Part shown: piece by piece, positions 23,593 through 33,946 of the stretch
Numbering within the stretch: the first letter of the stretch is position 1
Layout: each line of letters begins with the position of its first letter
The notes under the pieces: generated by a model
What the model was told of the DNA's origin: nothing
Databases searched by the model: none
The model's input: only the letters and a program-made list of their open reading frames with translations
NCBI GenBank assembly: GCA_031841125.1
Contig: CM063113.1
Span: forward strand, 44,422,197 to 44,486,196
Length of the DNA stretch: 64,000 nt
From: Acanthococcus lagerstroemiae
Taxonomy: Eukaryota; Arthropoda; Insecta; Hemiptera; Eriococcidae
Direction of reading: 5' to 3'
Translations under genes and position numbers: made by a program

Positions 23593-24460
23593 ATGGCTGC
23601 TCCGGCTTTGGAAAAGCCAAGACTGGAGCTATACACAACAGCTCCTTCAATTACTCAAAGGCTTGTGTGCACTTATCTGTCCAGACAAATTCCCGGTGAT
23701 CGTCTGTTAGCTGATGTAGTAGTCGGGCAATACCAGCAAAGCCTCGGATGTACCTTCGGTAGTAGGAACAGTATCCGAGGAAGCTCCTAGTCTGACGCCT
23801 GTCCACTGGAACTGGCCACTTTTCCACTGCAGACAGTTTATCTGGGTCTGGTCGGATTCCTCCCTTGCAGATGCTGTGTCCCAAAAATCGTACCCTCCTC
23901 CTCGGCCATCAGGGAACACTTCTTGGGTGACAGCTTCAACCCGGCACCCTGGAACCTGGAGAACACCTGTCTGACTTTATCTAGGTGTTGCTGCAGGGTA
24001 GATCCTCCAAAGATGACCACATAATTGAGGTAAACTTGGCAGATCTTGCCTAGTAGGCCTTGCAGGACTATCTCCATGAAACGCTCAAATGTAGCTGGCG
24101 CATTATGCAGTCCAAAGGGCATCACTGTGTACTGCCAAGAGTCCGGAACTAGTCTTCTCTTTATCCTCTGGATGGAGGACCACTTGGTGGTAACCACTCT
24201 TCAAATCCACTGTTGTATACCACTTGCTTCTACCTAATAGATCCAGTGTATCGTCGATCCGCGGTAATGGGTAACTGTCTTTCCAAGTTACTTCATTCAG
24301 CCAATAATAATCCACACACAACCGCGTTGTACCATCCTTCTTTGGTACCAGCGCAATGGGGGATGTCCATGGACTTGCAGATGGCACGATAACCCCCTAT
24401 CTATGCTGGTCATTGATCATCTGGTTGACTTTCTCTTGTCTTACCAACGGGACTCTCCGA
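23593..24460 (-). pseudogene. gypsy reverse transcriptase, inactive
   Basis: Copies the element RNA into DNA. Ordered gypsy RT motifs are clear: VPLVRQEKV, GVIVPSASPWTSPIALVPKK, YPLPRIDDTLDLL, TVDLKSGYHQV, YTVMPFGLHNAPATFERFM, then YLNYVVIF, where the usual YLDDVVI has lost both catalytic aspartates. FLGYCSYYRRYI and the connection sequence APVLAFPKPEQPF follow. In-frame stops occur before QRPRRVPL and before GVIVPS, and a frameshift separates the blocks. It ends abruptly before RNase H. The loss of YxDD means this copy cannot polymerise. Confidence 0.9.
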
Positions 24461-24655
24461 GGGCGTTGCTAAATGGGCGGACTGTCCCCAGTATCAATCC
24501 AATATTGGACCAATTCTGTTCGGTCATAATCATCGCTGTTCTCGGCAAAGATCTTCCTAAAGTCCTTAAGAAGAGCCTCTGTCGCCCTCTTCTGCACTGG
24601 ATCCAAATCTCAGACTACACTTTTAGCCCACTGGTCGAATTCTGATGGTCCTGTC

Positions 24656-25078
24656 TTATCTCCTGGTATTGAAACCATCCGTCTCTTTGACACTTTCCTG
24701 GCCTCTGTCTTCTGTAGCTGACTCGAACTTTGCGACCTGATCTTGATACTTCAGTATCTGCCGCTCAAGATCGATGATCAGCCCATGCTGCACCATCATA
24801 TCCCAGCCGATGATCGCGGTATCCTGAATATTGGCAACCAGAAACTCTTGTTCAAGGAACACTCCCATCAGTTGAATTTGGAGCTGAACTGTTCCATAGA
24901 CTGGTACTGTTTCTCCAGTGGCTGTCCTCAGAACGTACCCCTTCTTCTGGTCCAACTTCTTTGCTGAAACCAGCCCGCATTGAAGGATCAAATGTGATGC
25001 CCCAGTGTCAACACAGAAGAGTACTGTCCTCTGACCAAGTTTCCCGTTCACATAGTTACTTGAGGCATCATGCTTCAA
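24656..25078 (-). pseudogene. gypsy aspartic protease
   Basis: Retropepsin-type protease that cleaves the Gag-Pol polyprotein. The active-site triad is present as FCVDTGASHLIL (residues about 22-33), the flap region as TATGETVPVYG, and the second signature as AIIGWDMMVQHGL near residue 95. The 140-residue open frame is intact over the protease fold, with a charged C-terminal linker (ATEDRGQESVKE). It lies between the zinc knuckle of gag and the reverse transcriptase, in the normal gypsy order. A frame change separates it from RT. Confidence 0.85.
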
Positions 25079-25099
25079 CGTTCTCTTGACTGCAACAGT

Positions 25100-26864
25100 T
25101 ATCTGGTCCTCCTAGGAAACAGCTGGGGATACTTGGCGAGCAACACCCCAGTCTTTTCCAGTCGCCTTCTGCTTCTGGGGGCAGCTAGGACAAATATGCT
25201 TCTGTTCATTACACTGGAAGCATCGCGCCTTCCAAACTGGCATTAGTGTTCAATGTTTGGTCGCTTCTTTGTCTCCGTCACCTGCTCCACTACTGCTTCC
25301 ACAGCTTTCTTTAAGCTGTCCATTCCTCCTCCATTTTATAGGCCTGGGCTTAACAAACAGTGGCCCTCACTCTGGAGCTTTCCTGTGTAACCTCTAGCTC
25401 CAGGGCTTGCGTCAAAGCAGTCTGAGAGTTTTGGTGGTTGCCAACTCTCACCATCATCTCGATTTGTTCATCCTTGATTCCATGGATGAAGGCTGATACC
25501 ACAATTTCCTCTTTGAAATTTTCAAAGGATGTCGGATAAGCAGCATTAGTGAGGCGAACTATCTCTGCATGAAAAGATTGAAGCGACTTGCCCGGCCTCT
25601 ATTACCACTACTTTAGTTCCTGCTGGAACACTGGCTTCATATGGGCTTGCCCATATTGGCGTTCCAAGGCTTTTGCCAGCTTCTAGAAATTCCTCTAGTC
25701 CTTGGTGGGAACCGTCCTCAGCACATCCATTGCGGCTCCTCGCAGGTTGGTGACCAATGCTGTGGCCTTTGTCGCCTTATCCCATTTTTTTTTTTTTTTT
25801 CTTTCTTTCTTTTCAACTTATTTTAGGGCTGGCGAACAAAACAAAAATCGTTTCTTCGTTATCGTCTTTTTATTTTGTCACAAAAATTATCATTTTTCCT
25901 TCGTTATCGTTTACGTTATTTCATTATAGTCATTTTTTTTTGTTTTGTTTTCGTTATTAATTTTGTTAGTCCTTCGTTATCGTTTCGTTTTTCGTTTGCC
26001 GGCCCTGTATTTTCCCCCTACTTTTCTGTTTTTTTTTTGTTTATTTTTCTTTTATTTAAGTCTCGTTTGTTCTATTTCTAGTTCGTTTTGTTTTTCTTTT
26101 TTTTCTATTTCATCTATTTTTTTTCTTTGCTATCATTCCCTCTGTCGTAATTGGCCAACCGGCTGTGACAGAGGGAATAAAATATACTCTATTATTATTA
26201 TTATTGGCAGCCGCTGCCTCGAACTAAACCAGGTAGGTCTCCCAGGAATGCTGACCATCGAATGTTTCACTTTTGCAGAGCCACTACTACTTGAAGCTGG
26301 AAGTATTTGGCCTGGTTGACTACCTGGAGCCTCCGCTGACAATGCACCAGCGGCTGAATTCATCTGGGTAGGCTGCTAGCTACCTGGAGGTACTACCACT
26401 GACATTGTGGTACAGCCAGTTCGAAGTACCTCCAATTCCCTCTCCAGTAGAGCGACCCATTGGGAGACTGGTTCGATCTTCTCATCAACTTCCTTGACAA
26501 TATCTGCTTTTAGATTGATCAGGTCTTTTTTCTTGAGCTGACCAGCTTTCATTTCTTCCATTTTCTTCGATTGGTCTTCCATTTTCTTGGCCTAATCAGT
26601 CTTTATTGCTGCCATTGTCTTGGACTGCTCGCTCAACATGTTCATAATGTACTCGAGAGCAGCAGCCGTTGTCGACCCTTTGTCTTCCAATTCTTATGGT
26701 TCCATATCAAAGGCAAAAGTTTCCGGGTCCTTACCTTCGCCTTGCCGATAGGCCTCCAGCCACCAGACCAGTTCTGCTTTTGAACCCAATGGCGATTGTT
26801 CACGGTTCCTCAACTTTTCCCGAAGCTCTTTCTGTGTCAGTTCGTATAGCTTCTTTGGAGTCAT
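25100..26864 (-). pseudogene. gypsy gag with SAP-like start and zinc knuckle, split by a LINE
   Basis: Begins at the ATG complementary to 26862-26864. The start reads YELTQKELREKLRNREQSPL then GSKAELVWWLEAY, close to the SAP DNA-binding helix-hairpin pattern. A coiled coil follows (MEDQSKKMEEMKAG near 26582, then KKDLINLKADIVKEVDEKI). The capsid begins TFDGQHSWETYLV, is cut by the insertion at 25785-26202, and resumes WDKATKATALVTNLRGAAMD. Near 25185-25226 is a zinc knuckle CFQCNEQKHICPSC (CX2CX4HX4C). Stops occur at several places (for example after AAIKTD). Gag packages the RNA, and the SAP-like start is unusual for a gag. Confidence 0.75.
25785..26202 (+). mobile_element. 5'-truncated LINE tail with 3' hairpin, inserted in gypsy gag
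   Basis: About 420 bp interrupts gag: CCCA/ATTGG coding flanks rejoin to give AAANWDKA. The insertion ends, on the plus strand, with a hairpin (CCCTCTGTC then loop then GACAGAGGG at about 26146-26176), AATAAAATATACTC and an (ATT)n tail. A terminal stem-loop followed by a short simple-repeat tail is typical of I/Jockey-type LINEs, in which reverse transcriptase recognises the 3' end. The 5' part is pyrimidine-rich (T and CTTT runs). Confidence 0.7.
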
Positions 26865-26983
26865 AGAGAATGGAGAATTTCAATGCAGCCTATCTCTTCA
26901 ACACAAAACACCGACTGTCCAAACGAATGTCCAACAAAATGGTCTTCACAATGCATATTGTCAAATCCCACTTCTAACACCAA

Positions 26984-27330
26984 TGTAACGTAATTAATTC
27001 GCACCGAAAAACGCACAAAAACATGTAAAAACACCTTTAATTCAACACATTAATACGATGCAATGCAAACAATAGCTAAATTGCTTGAAGACGCACGATT
27101 TATCGCATACAAAACTAGACTACACGGCGTCGGCCCGCGGCCTTTATATATTCTGGCGTTATTGGTGAAACTCCTAATCGCTCTTGTTATCAAACTTCTA
27201 TTCTGCTGCTCGAAACGTGTCGATCTTTCTTCGCTTATCTCGAATGTTCGGGAGCATCCTTCACTACAATATATTCTAATACAAATTCAGCTTCGCAGTG
27301 TACTTTTTCTTGGTAGTGTTGATTGGCAGA
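26984..27330 (-). repeat. gypsy 5' LTR
   Basis: The inner edge is fixed by the adjacent primer-binding site: on the plus strand tgtaacg starts at 26984 directly after the PBS. A TATA box (TATATAAAGG on the minus strand) lies at about 27141-27151, preceded by a GC-rich block. The outer edge is placed near 27330, where MULE-like sequence resumes, and is approximate. No second LTR is present in the window, so terminal identity cannot be used to date it. Confidence 0.65.
27141..27151 (-). promoter_or_regulatory. LTR TATA box
   Basis: TATATAAAGGCC on the minus strand inside the gypsy LTR, about 160 bp upstream of the LTR's 3' edge, in the expected position for the retroelement promoter. No transcription evidence is available. 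Confidence 0.5.
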
Positions 27331-27342
27331 GTTGATGGCTGC

Positions 27343-28540
27343 TTATGTGCCCAATTGTATATATTTTAGGATCTCCAGAAATTTAAAAATGTCTGGGTGA
27401 TAGGTGTAGAAAAGGCCATTGTACTTGCTGTGGAAACTCTCACATGCATTTGTACTTCTTTGTGCGCTACAGCTCATTTCAGCCCACACAGACGGCAGAA
27501 ATTTGGCTGTGAGAGAGTCAATGTACGTCTCTGCCAAATAATCAAAAAACTGCGTCAGCGGTGGCAACGCGTTGGTATAATTGACATAAAGTCTTCGGTG
27601 ATGCAGTCCTCAACCATGTCCGGGGCAAGTAGCGGTAAACCAAACTCATAACTCAACAACTGACCTATATCATTGTGTGTCCGATAGTTAGAAGCAAGAC
27701 TGAGGTTCTGTACTTTGCGCCACCAACTCAGTGTCAAATGAAATTTGCACCCTTTAGATGTCGCAGTGGGCCATGACATTCTAACAGCTTTGAATATCGA
27801 TTCTGCAAAGTCCGGAAAAACTACGTGTGGCTCGAAATTCGCGCATTTACGAGAGATGGTATTGAAAACGAGAGCGTATGAGCAGCTTTTCTTGTCCTTG
27901 AAAAGCGAGATCACTAACAGAGTGTAGTGTCCATTCAAAAAACCGTGGGCCATAACAAGTTGGTGAAAGAATTTAGGGCAGTACTTGAAAGTTCCGTCGA
28001 CATGGAGCACGCTGCACCTTCTGACTGCTCCGAGGTTCCCTGAAGTTTCAAAGATGATGACACCATTCGCCACGTCATTCAACAACACGAAATTAACACC
28101 ACTGCTTGTCGGTATGCCTTCACCAATGAATTTGTGAACATCGGCAATGTTCTGGGGCAATTTTGGCAACAACGATCGCCTCGCCTTATACATTGCTCTC
28201 CGCAGTGATCGGAGATCTTCTTTAGTGAAATCATTTGAAGTGTTTTTCAAATGGTGTTGTAGGTTAATTTCGCAGGTCGTTCACAAATATCATCCACAGC
28301 TTTTCATTTTAGCTCACCTCAGACCCGCTGTAGCAGGAGCATTAAGTCGGACGCTGCTTCATTGCCTCCGACAACGCTTGCATCTTCCAAAGAAACCGTG
28401 GTCAAAAAACTTTTACTAGTCTTCACTGTACACGTCCATCGCATCAGTTCACTTTTTAAAACTTTTTGAAAACCGTACGTGAATTTATTTTTCGTTATTA
28501 ACTTCTTCTCATTTCTGCTGACACTGGTTTCAGTGGACAT
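27343..28540 (-). pseudogene. Mutator-like (MULE) transposase with FLYWCH-type finger
   Basis: The MULE transposase excises and reinserts its element. The first ORF (from 28540) carries KNKFTYGFQK then LMRWTCTVKT, resembling a FLYWCH zinc finger (F..Y.....W.C) although later ligands are unclear (KTSKSFLTT where a cysteine is expected). The main ORF from 28250 contains the MULE catalytic core: SVLHVDGTFKYCPKFFHQLV (first Asp), LLVISLFKDKKSCSY, then PDFAESIFKAVR (second Asp) and GCKFHLTLSWWRKV, the GC.FH hallmark. The C-terminal frame (NACESFHSKYNGLF) ends at a stop at 27343 where the gypsy LTR begins. The finger and core are in different frames. About 400 residues are recognisable. Confidence 0.85.
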
Positions 28541-28925
28541 GGTAATAGAGAAAAGTTCAGTAAACTGATGTAAACTCTCAACAAACTCTCGGAGGCTAAC
28601 GATATACTGAGACAGTATTGTTCGCGCCTTGATTGGCAGTTCGTAAACATCGCGAGAGGCTTGGGGTCTGTGAGGGAAAAACAGGTCACATTTTTCCGGG
28701 AGGCATGGGGTACATCACCTTTTTGTTTACCTGTACCTTGGGAGGCTTCGGGTATACGCCCGTCGCGTCGTCCATTCTCGGTGTCGCTCTGGAACGAATA
28801 ACCACGTAAAGAGGAATACGCAACTACATCACAATGGTAACGTTTTTCTGCGGAACGTTTTTCCATTGAAACGTTTCTGCGGAATTTTTCTCTTTCGCGT
28901 GGCACGTCATTAGGCATATTATATC
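28541..28925. repeat. MULE 5' terminal region
   Basis: Non-coding sequence upstream of the MULE transposase; its outer part (28808-28915) recurs in decayed form at 17755-17878. MULEs have long terminal inverted repeats, so this is probably one arm. The opposite arm was not found, consistent with loss on the gypsy side. Confidence 0.45.
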
Positions 28926-29229
28926 CTGGTCAGCAAAAAAAAAATAAGAAAGCCGGCTTTCATATACAGGGTTAGTCAGTTTAAAACGCAGCATAGGAAA
29001 ATCCCGTTCGCTGCGTGTTAATGTGACTAGACCGACGGGGTGTGTACACTCGTATTATGATAACCCAGTGCAACGACGGAACTGCTTAGTCAGTTTAAAA
29101 CGCAGCATGAAAAATCTTGTTTACAAGTGAAGCGTACCTACTCGGTGCGTCTCTTATTTTTTTTTTTAACAATGAATTAGTGAAGGGTACTCGGTGCGTT
29201 CCTTATTCAATAATCATCGGGGGGGGGGG

Positions 29230-30190
29230 GAAATCTCCAATGATTTTCGAAGAATTTCATCGAAAATCTTTGGGAAAATTTTCCAATGATTTTTGAGGAA
29301 TTTCACTGGAAATTTTCGGAAAACAACTAACCTCCAGGAAAAATATTCTCCGAAGAGATTCATCGAAAATCTTCAGGAATAATTTTCGATGATCTTTAAG
29401 GAATTTCATGAGAAATTTTTTTGAAAAAAATTCCAATAATGTCCGAAGAATCTCACTGGAAATCGGTAGAAAAATTCGGGAAAAATCCCGGATGATTTTT
29501 AAAGGAAGTTCATCGAAGATGGAAAGAAAATCTGAAAATTTCCAAGAATTTTATCAGAAATCTTTTGAGAAAATCTTCAATATTTTCCAATAAAAAACTA
29601 CTTCTGGAAAATCTCCCAATAACTTTGGAAGTATTTCAAAAGAAATAATTCGCGGGGGGGGGGACTCCGTCAGTTCTTGAACAATTCAATAAAAAATCTC
29701 CCGCAGAATTTTTTCGGAAATCTTTTGAGAAAATTTCCAGTATTTTCCAATAAGAAATTACTTCGAGAAAATTTTCCGACAACTTTGGAAGTATTTCATA
29801 GGAAATATTGGGGGAGGGGGAACTCCGTCAGTTTTTGAAAAATTTAATCGAAAATCTTCAGGAAGATCTTCGAGAAATTTCATCCGAAACTTCGGGAAAA
29901 ATCTCTTAATGATTTTTACAAAATTTCAACAGAAATTTTTGCTGAAAAAATTCTATAATGTCCCAAGAATTGCATTGGAAATTTTTCAATCAAAGAATTT
30001 TTTGGCCAATTTTCGAAAAGATCCCCATGACTGTTGCAAAACAACTCCGATAATTTCCGAAGGATCTTACTGGAAATCTTCAGAAAAAATTTCCAATGTT
30101 TTCCGAAGAAATTCTTTAAAACTCTTCGGGGGAGTTTTTCGATAATTTTTGAAGAATTTCTCAAGAAATATCCGGGAAAAGTTTCCGGTG
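29230..30190 (+). repeat. 47-bp satellite, left arm of family B
   Basis: Recurring aaatctccaatgatttt(c/t), gaagaatttcatcg and gaaaatctt(t/c)gg units in one orientation. Composition and period match the family A arrays, although the terminal repeats of the element are different. Confidence 0.75.
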
Positions 30191-30224
30191 GAATTTTAAA
30201 CTGCATAACCATGCAGAAATTATC

Positions 30225-30985
30225 AAAACTGTTTCTAAAAATTTCTGATGAAATTCTTTAAAAATTATCGGAGATTTTTTCCGAAGATTTACAATGAAAT
30301 TCTTTGGACATTATCGAACATTTTTTCTGAAGGTTTTTGATAAAATTCTCTACAAACCATCGGCTGTTCCCCCGAATATTTCCTAGGAAATTCTTCAAAA
30401 ATTATCGGGAAATTTTCTCGACGAATTTTATAATGTTACTTTTTGGAAAACATTGGAAATTTCTTCTGAAGATTTCTGAGAAGATTTTACAGAAATTATC
30501 GTTTTTTTTTTCTTCAAAAATTTTTGATAAAATTCTTTAGATGTCATAGGAGAATTTTCCCGGAGATTTTCCCCGTAGATTTTCGATGAAATTCTTCGGA
30601 GAACATTGTACCTGAAGATTGCCGATAAAATTCTTCAAAATCTGTCGGAATTTTCCCATGAATATTACCTGTGAAATTCTTAAGAATGATCGGAAAACTC
30701 CCCCGAAGATTTTTGAAAGAATTCTTTAGAAAACAGAGATTTCTCGGAAATTATCCCAAAAATTTTCGATGAAATTCTTCAAAAACCACCGGAGTCCCCC
30801 CCCCCTGTATATTTCTTAATCGGAACATTTTCTCGAAGAATTTTAATGAAATTCTTTGGAAAACATTGGAAATTTTTTCTAAAGACTTCCGTTGAGATTC
30901 TTCGGAAATTATCGGATATTTTTTTCCTTCAAAAATTGTTGATGAAATTTTTCGAAAATCATCGGACACTTTCCCCACATCCCCG
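30225..30985 (-). repeat. 47-bp satellite, right arm of family B (inverted)
   Basis: Reverse-complement units such as tttctgatgaaattctttaa, aaattatcggag and cccgaagattt. Together with the left arm they form an imperfect palindrome of about 1.7 kb. Confidence 0.75.
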
Positions 30986-32402
30986 AGAGTTATTTTATCC
31001 TTTAGAAAGAATGAGAAACGCACCGAGTATGCTTTAAAACGCCGTTAACGAGATTTTTCATGCTGCCTTTTAAACTGACTAAGCTGTTCCCACGTTGCAC
31101 TAGTGTACGCACCGCGTCGGTCTAGTCACATTAACACGCCGCGAACGGGATTTTCCTATGCTGCGTTTTAAACTGACTAACCCTGTAGAAATTACTCAGT
31201 AAAAAAAAAAAACAAGAAACAAAAGAAAAGTATACGTTTAATCACATTTCTGCCAACTCAGCTTCTGCATTCGCGATGAAAGTAAACCAGTTCTCCTTGT
31301 TTTGTTTGGTTTAACAAGGACACTCTTTTTATACCACCGAATGTCAATGTTTTTGGAAATTCTTTCACGTTTTATCCCGTATAACCCCTCCCAAACATGA
31401 TGAAAACCATTTGATGACTTCTCCCTCAGTATCACATGTACAAAAAAAGGGACACAGAGCAGTTGCGCTTATTTAATGCTCACCATGTTTTTTGGAAAAA
31501 TCTATAAACGATTTACTCATCCGGCTTTCGGTACCTTACCCTACAAAAAAAAAAAATGGATGAAAATCCCTATATTTTCATTTGCCGAAAAATATCCGCC
31601 CAGTGTATTGTGATACACTAACGAAAATCGAACAAAAAAAAAAAACTCGTAAAAATTAGAAACGCCTATCTTACGTGGGGGCACCTCGCGTGAAAGTTTT
31701 TTCCCCCTTCGGTTTTCTCATTTCATTTTGTACTCCAGGCGTGTTTTTGCTTCGTGTATCGAGGATTACGCGATACCGTGTGCATTCAATTAAAAAGAAA
31801 AAGTAGGTAGAAAAAAAAGCAATTGTGGCTGAGAAAAGTTATACCAAAACACATTAAGGAGTAGAACCGGTAGAATTGTGAAAGTTTGAACAATTGCTAA
31901 TACATGCGAAAATGTCCCATAAACTGAGTACGTTTTACCTTTTTAATGGGCCAATTCTCGAACGTGGTTCGAACGTAATAACCATTATACGTATTCAGTG
32001 GTAACGTTTTCTGTGTTATATTACACGTATTTTTAGAGAGGCGTCGTGTACGCGCGCGGCATCGGAAACACACGCGCCGCAAACTTGATTTCGAAAATCG
32101 CCATCGACTGTGCGAGGCGCGATACCGACTGAGAGACAGAGTCGCTTTTTAATCGGAAAGTTAATTACGGGCCGCGTAAAAATGTCGTTTCTAGACTGCG
32201 TTACATAGATTTCAGAGGTGGATACCGAGTGGCCAGATACGGTAACAGCGTGGGCCGGTTCAAATTACCCCGTGGGTCTTTTTCAGTTAGAACAGTGAGG
32301 AGCGTGTGTCGAATTTTCGACTCGACTTACTGTTCAAATAGACAGCTGCCGCCGCAAAAGTAGTCTGAAGATGCCTCGATAAAGTCTTTAAAACAGAGTT
32401 TG

Positions 32403-32462
32403 GCATTATTCGAATAACTTCGAATAATATGTTGGGTGATTCTCAAATTTGGGGAACGATTT
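32403..32462 (+). repeat. inverted repeat arm pairing with 38513-38570
   Basis: ATTATTCGAATAA, then TATGTTGGGTGATTC and TCAAATTTGGGGAACGATTT; the reverse complement of 38513-38570 gives the same order with a small gap. The 6-kb interval between the arms contains the rearranged BEL complex. Confidence 0.6.
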
Positions 32463-32812
32463 TTAACATCGTGAAATGGAAAACATTTTTTGTTGAATTT
32501 TCTGAAGTTTTTCCCTGGAATGTTTGAGAAGGTGCCCTAGATATAGTAGACACTCAATATATGCATGGCCCATTGACGTGATTACTAGTTCGTTGCATGA
32601 AAAACATTGAAATTTTTGCTGTCCATGCGGAAGACAAACATTCACACTAAAGACACGTTTTGAAAACTTGAAAAATAATACTATCCACGCTAAACACATT
32701 TAAGTCATTGTCACGCTAAAGACAACTCGGGGGGAAAATTTCTGTTGTGACTTACTCATAAATTTCTGTTTGAACCATGCTTAACTTTTTATTTACCGAA
32801 TTTCAGGTCAGG

Positions 32813-32850
32813 CTTATTAGGTATTAGGTTAGGTTAGGTTAGGTTATAGG
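32813..32850 (+). repeat. interstitial TTAGG telomere-type repeat
   Basis: Four perfect TTAGG units (32824-32843), flanked by degenerate ones (ttatta-gg before, ttatagg after). TTAGG is the canonical telomere repeat of most insects and other arthropods. A run this short is compatible with chance or break-repair insertion. Confidence 0.7.
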
Positions 32851-33180
32851 CCCAGCCTTCTTTGGTGCACTGGCCCTATCAGGTTTTGAAAAGGGGGTAT
32901 TTTTATTAGAAGATCTTTGAATCGTGGAGCAGTGTAGAAAAATTTCGAGCTAGCCAATTTTTAAATATTTCAGTCGACGACTATAACACAAAAAAAGGAG
33001 AAACATGAAATCAGTCACATGAAAGTCTGGAAAGCCAGACCTTAAATTAGGGCCTTATTGAGCTCACCTACCGACCTGCCTTAATACGCGCATGGTGAGC
33101 ACGTCTCATACGACTCACATGAGCATGTCATACATGCGAAGACTTTTGTAAGCTGATATATTTCGATTTCTCGTCATTAT

Positions 33181-33693
33181 CAGGGCTGCAATTTTTATGC
33201 ACAAAAATAGCGAAACATGCGCATATTTTATGCACTGAATTCAGTCTGAATAATATGCCGAAAATATGAGTCAAAATTGTAAAATATGCGTAAATATACA
33301 AATACAATATGGGTATATCATTTCAAAGGAAAAATTAAGTTGGATACACTGAGACCATTTTTATCATATTTTTGAATGATCCAGCAGAGTATCTCCTTAA
33401 GAGGCCAATCTTCTTTTAATAGGAGATGCATCCAGGAGATAATGCACCTATTCGTAATTTCCTGATGATTGATGAATGTGATGCGGGCAAGAGAAAGGTT
33501 ATCTCACGTGCAAAAGAACATATTTTTCAAAAAGCTTTTCTACTGATTCATTAATTATTAAGTCTTCTCAATTTTTCTTGGAGTCGGACATCATTTTCAG
33601 AACTAAAAAAATAACTTTTCGGGGGAAAAATGGAGAAATAAGCAGAATTGGTGCAAAATATGCGGCGAATGCCAAAATAGCTGCATTTGGAAT
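33181..33693. mobile_element. non-autonomous element with CAGGGCTGCA end
   Basis: The left end CAGGGCTGCAATTTTTATGC is followed by a subterminal gcatattttatgcac-gaattc. The right side near 33640-33690 carries the inverted counterpart (gaattgg-tgcaaaatatgcgg). A repeated word of the type atatgc is frequent throughout. The right terminus abuts the BEL LTR at 33694 and may be cut by it. hAT-like by its CAGGG terminus; no transposase is seen. Confidence 0.45.
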
Positions 33694-33908
33694 TGGTTAA
33701 AAACGGCTACATTAATTAATTCACGAGCTTTAATTCATATTTACACGAAAAACATATAAGACATTTAAATTCGACTACAACTCATAAAGAAACGGAACAC
33801 ACGATACTATACTTAAAATGACATGCAATAACGGTACAGCGACTCTTATCTACAACAGCTGATCGAAGCAGCTGATTACGGAGCGTCGACTTGATATTTC
33901 TCCGAACA
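33694..33908 (-). repeat. BEL/Pao 3' LTR
   Basis: On the minus strand it begins TGTTCGGAGAAATATC, directly after a purine-rich CGGAGGA, and ends GTTTTTAACCA, giving a 215-bp TG...CA unit immediately downstream of the integrase ORF. BEL LTRs of this type start TGTTCGG. The matching 5' LTR was not found in the window. Confidence 0.7.
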
Positions 33909-33946
33909 TCCTCCGGGGGGGGAAGGGCTACAGGCCCTTCTAATCT

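Larger units (their letters stand above)
23593..27330 (-). mobile_element. truncated gypsy (Ty3) LTR retrotransposon
   Basis: Read on the minus strand: LTR (about 27330 to 26984), primer-binding site (about 26983 to 26962, TGGTGTTAGAAGTGGGAT), gag (from 26864), protease, then reverse transcriptase ending at 23593. RNase H, integrase and the 3' LTR are missing, so it is 3'-truncated. Gag is split by a LINE tail (25785-26202), and pol has several stops and a mutated active site. The LTR lies at the C-terminal end of the MULE transposase reading frame, so the gypsy element probably inserted into the MULE. Confidence 0.9.
28967..31185. mobile_element. foldback element, family B
   Basis: Long terminal inverted repeats of about 165 bp: CAGGGTTAGTCAGTTTAAAA at 28967 and its complement ending at 31185, flanked by TA on both sides. 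Each arm holds the motif TTAGTCAGTTTAAAACGC twice (left 28971 and about 29088; right about 31070 and 31160). Between the repeats are opposed arrays of the same approximately 47-bp unit seen in family A, with the orientation switching near 30200. Short G/C homopolymers (near 29220, 29650, 30800) punctuate the arrays. There is no coding capacity; long frames in this interval are by-products of the repeat period. Confidence 0.85.
31186..33180. other. no gene recognised; TTAGG run and repeat arm inside
   Basis: Mostly unique-looking DNA. CpG-richer sequence at 32030-32300 might be regulatory or an exon, but no frame or splice pattern supports this. Includes the TTAGG run and one arm of a distant inverted repeat, both listed separately. 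Confidence 0.4.

Noticed and set aside
27063..27335. Hydrophobic 90-residue frame on the plus strand
   Set aside because: It lies inside the gypsy LTR, antisense to the element; explained by the LTR.
29408..31037. Several 60-98-residue open frames inside the 29-31 kb element
   Set aside because: They repeat with the satellite period and arise because the 47-bp unit lacks stops in some frames; no protein signature.
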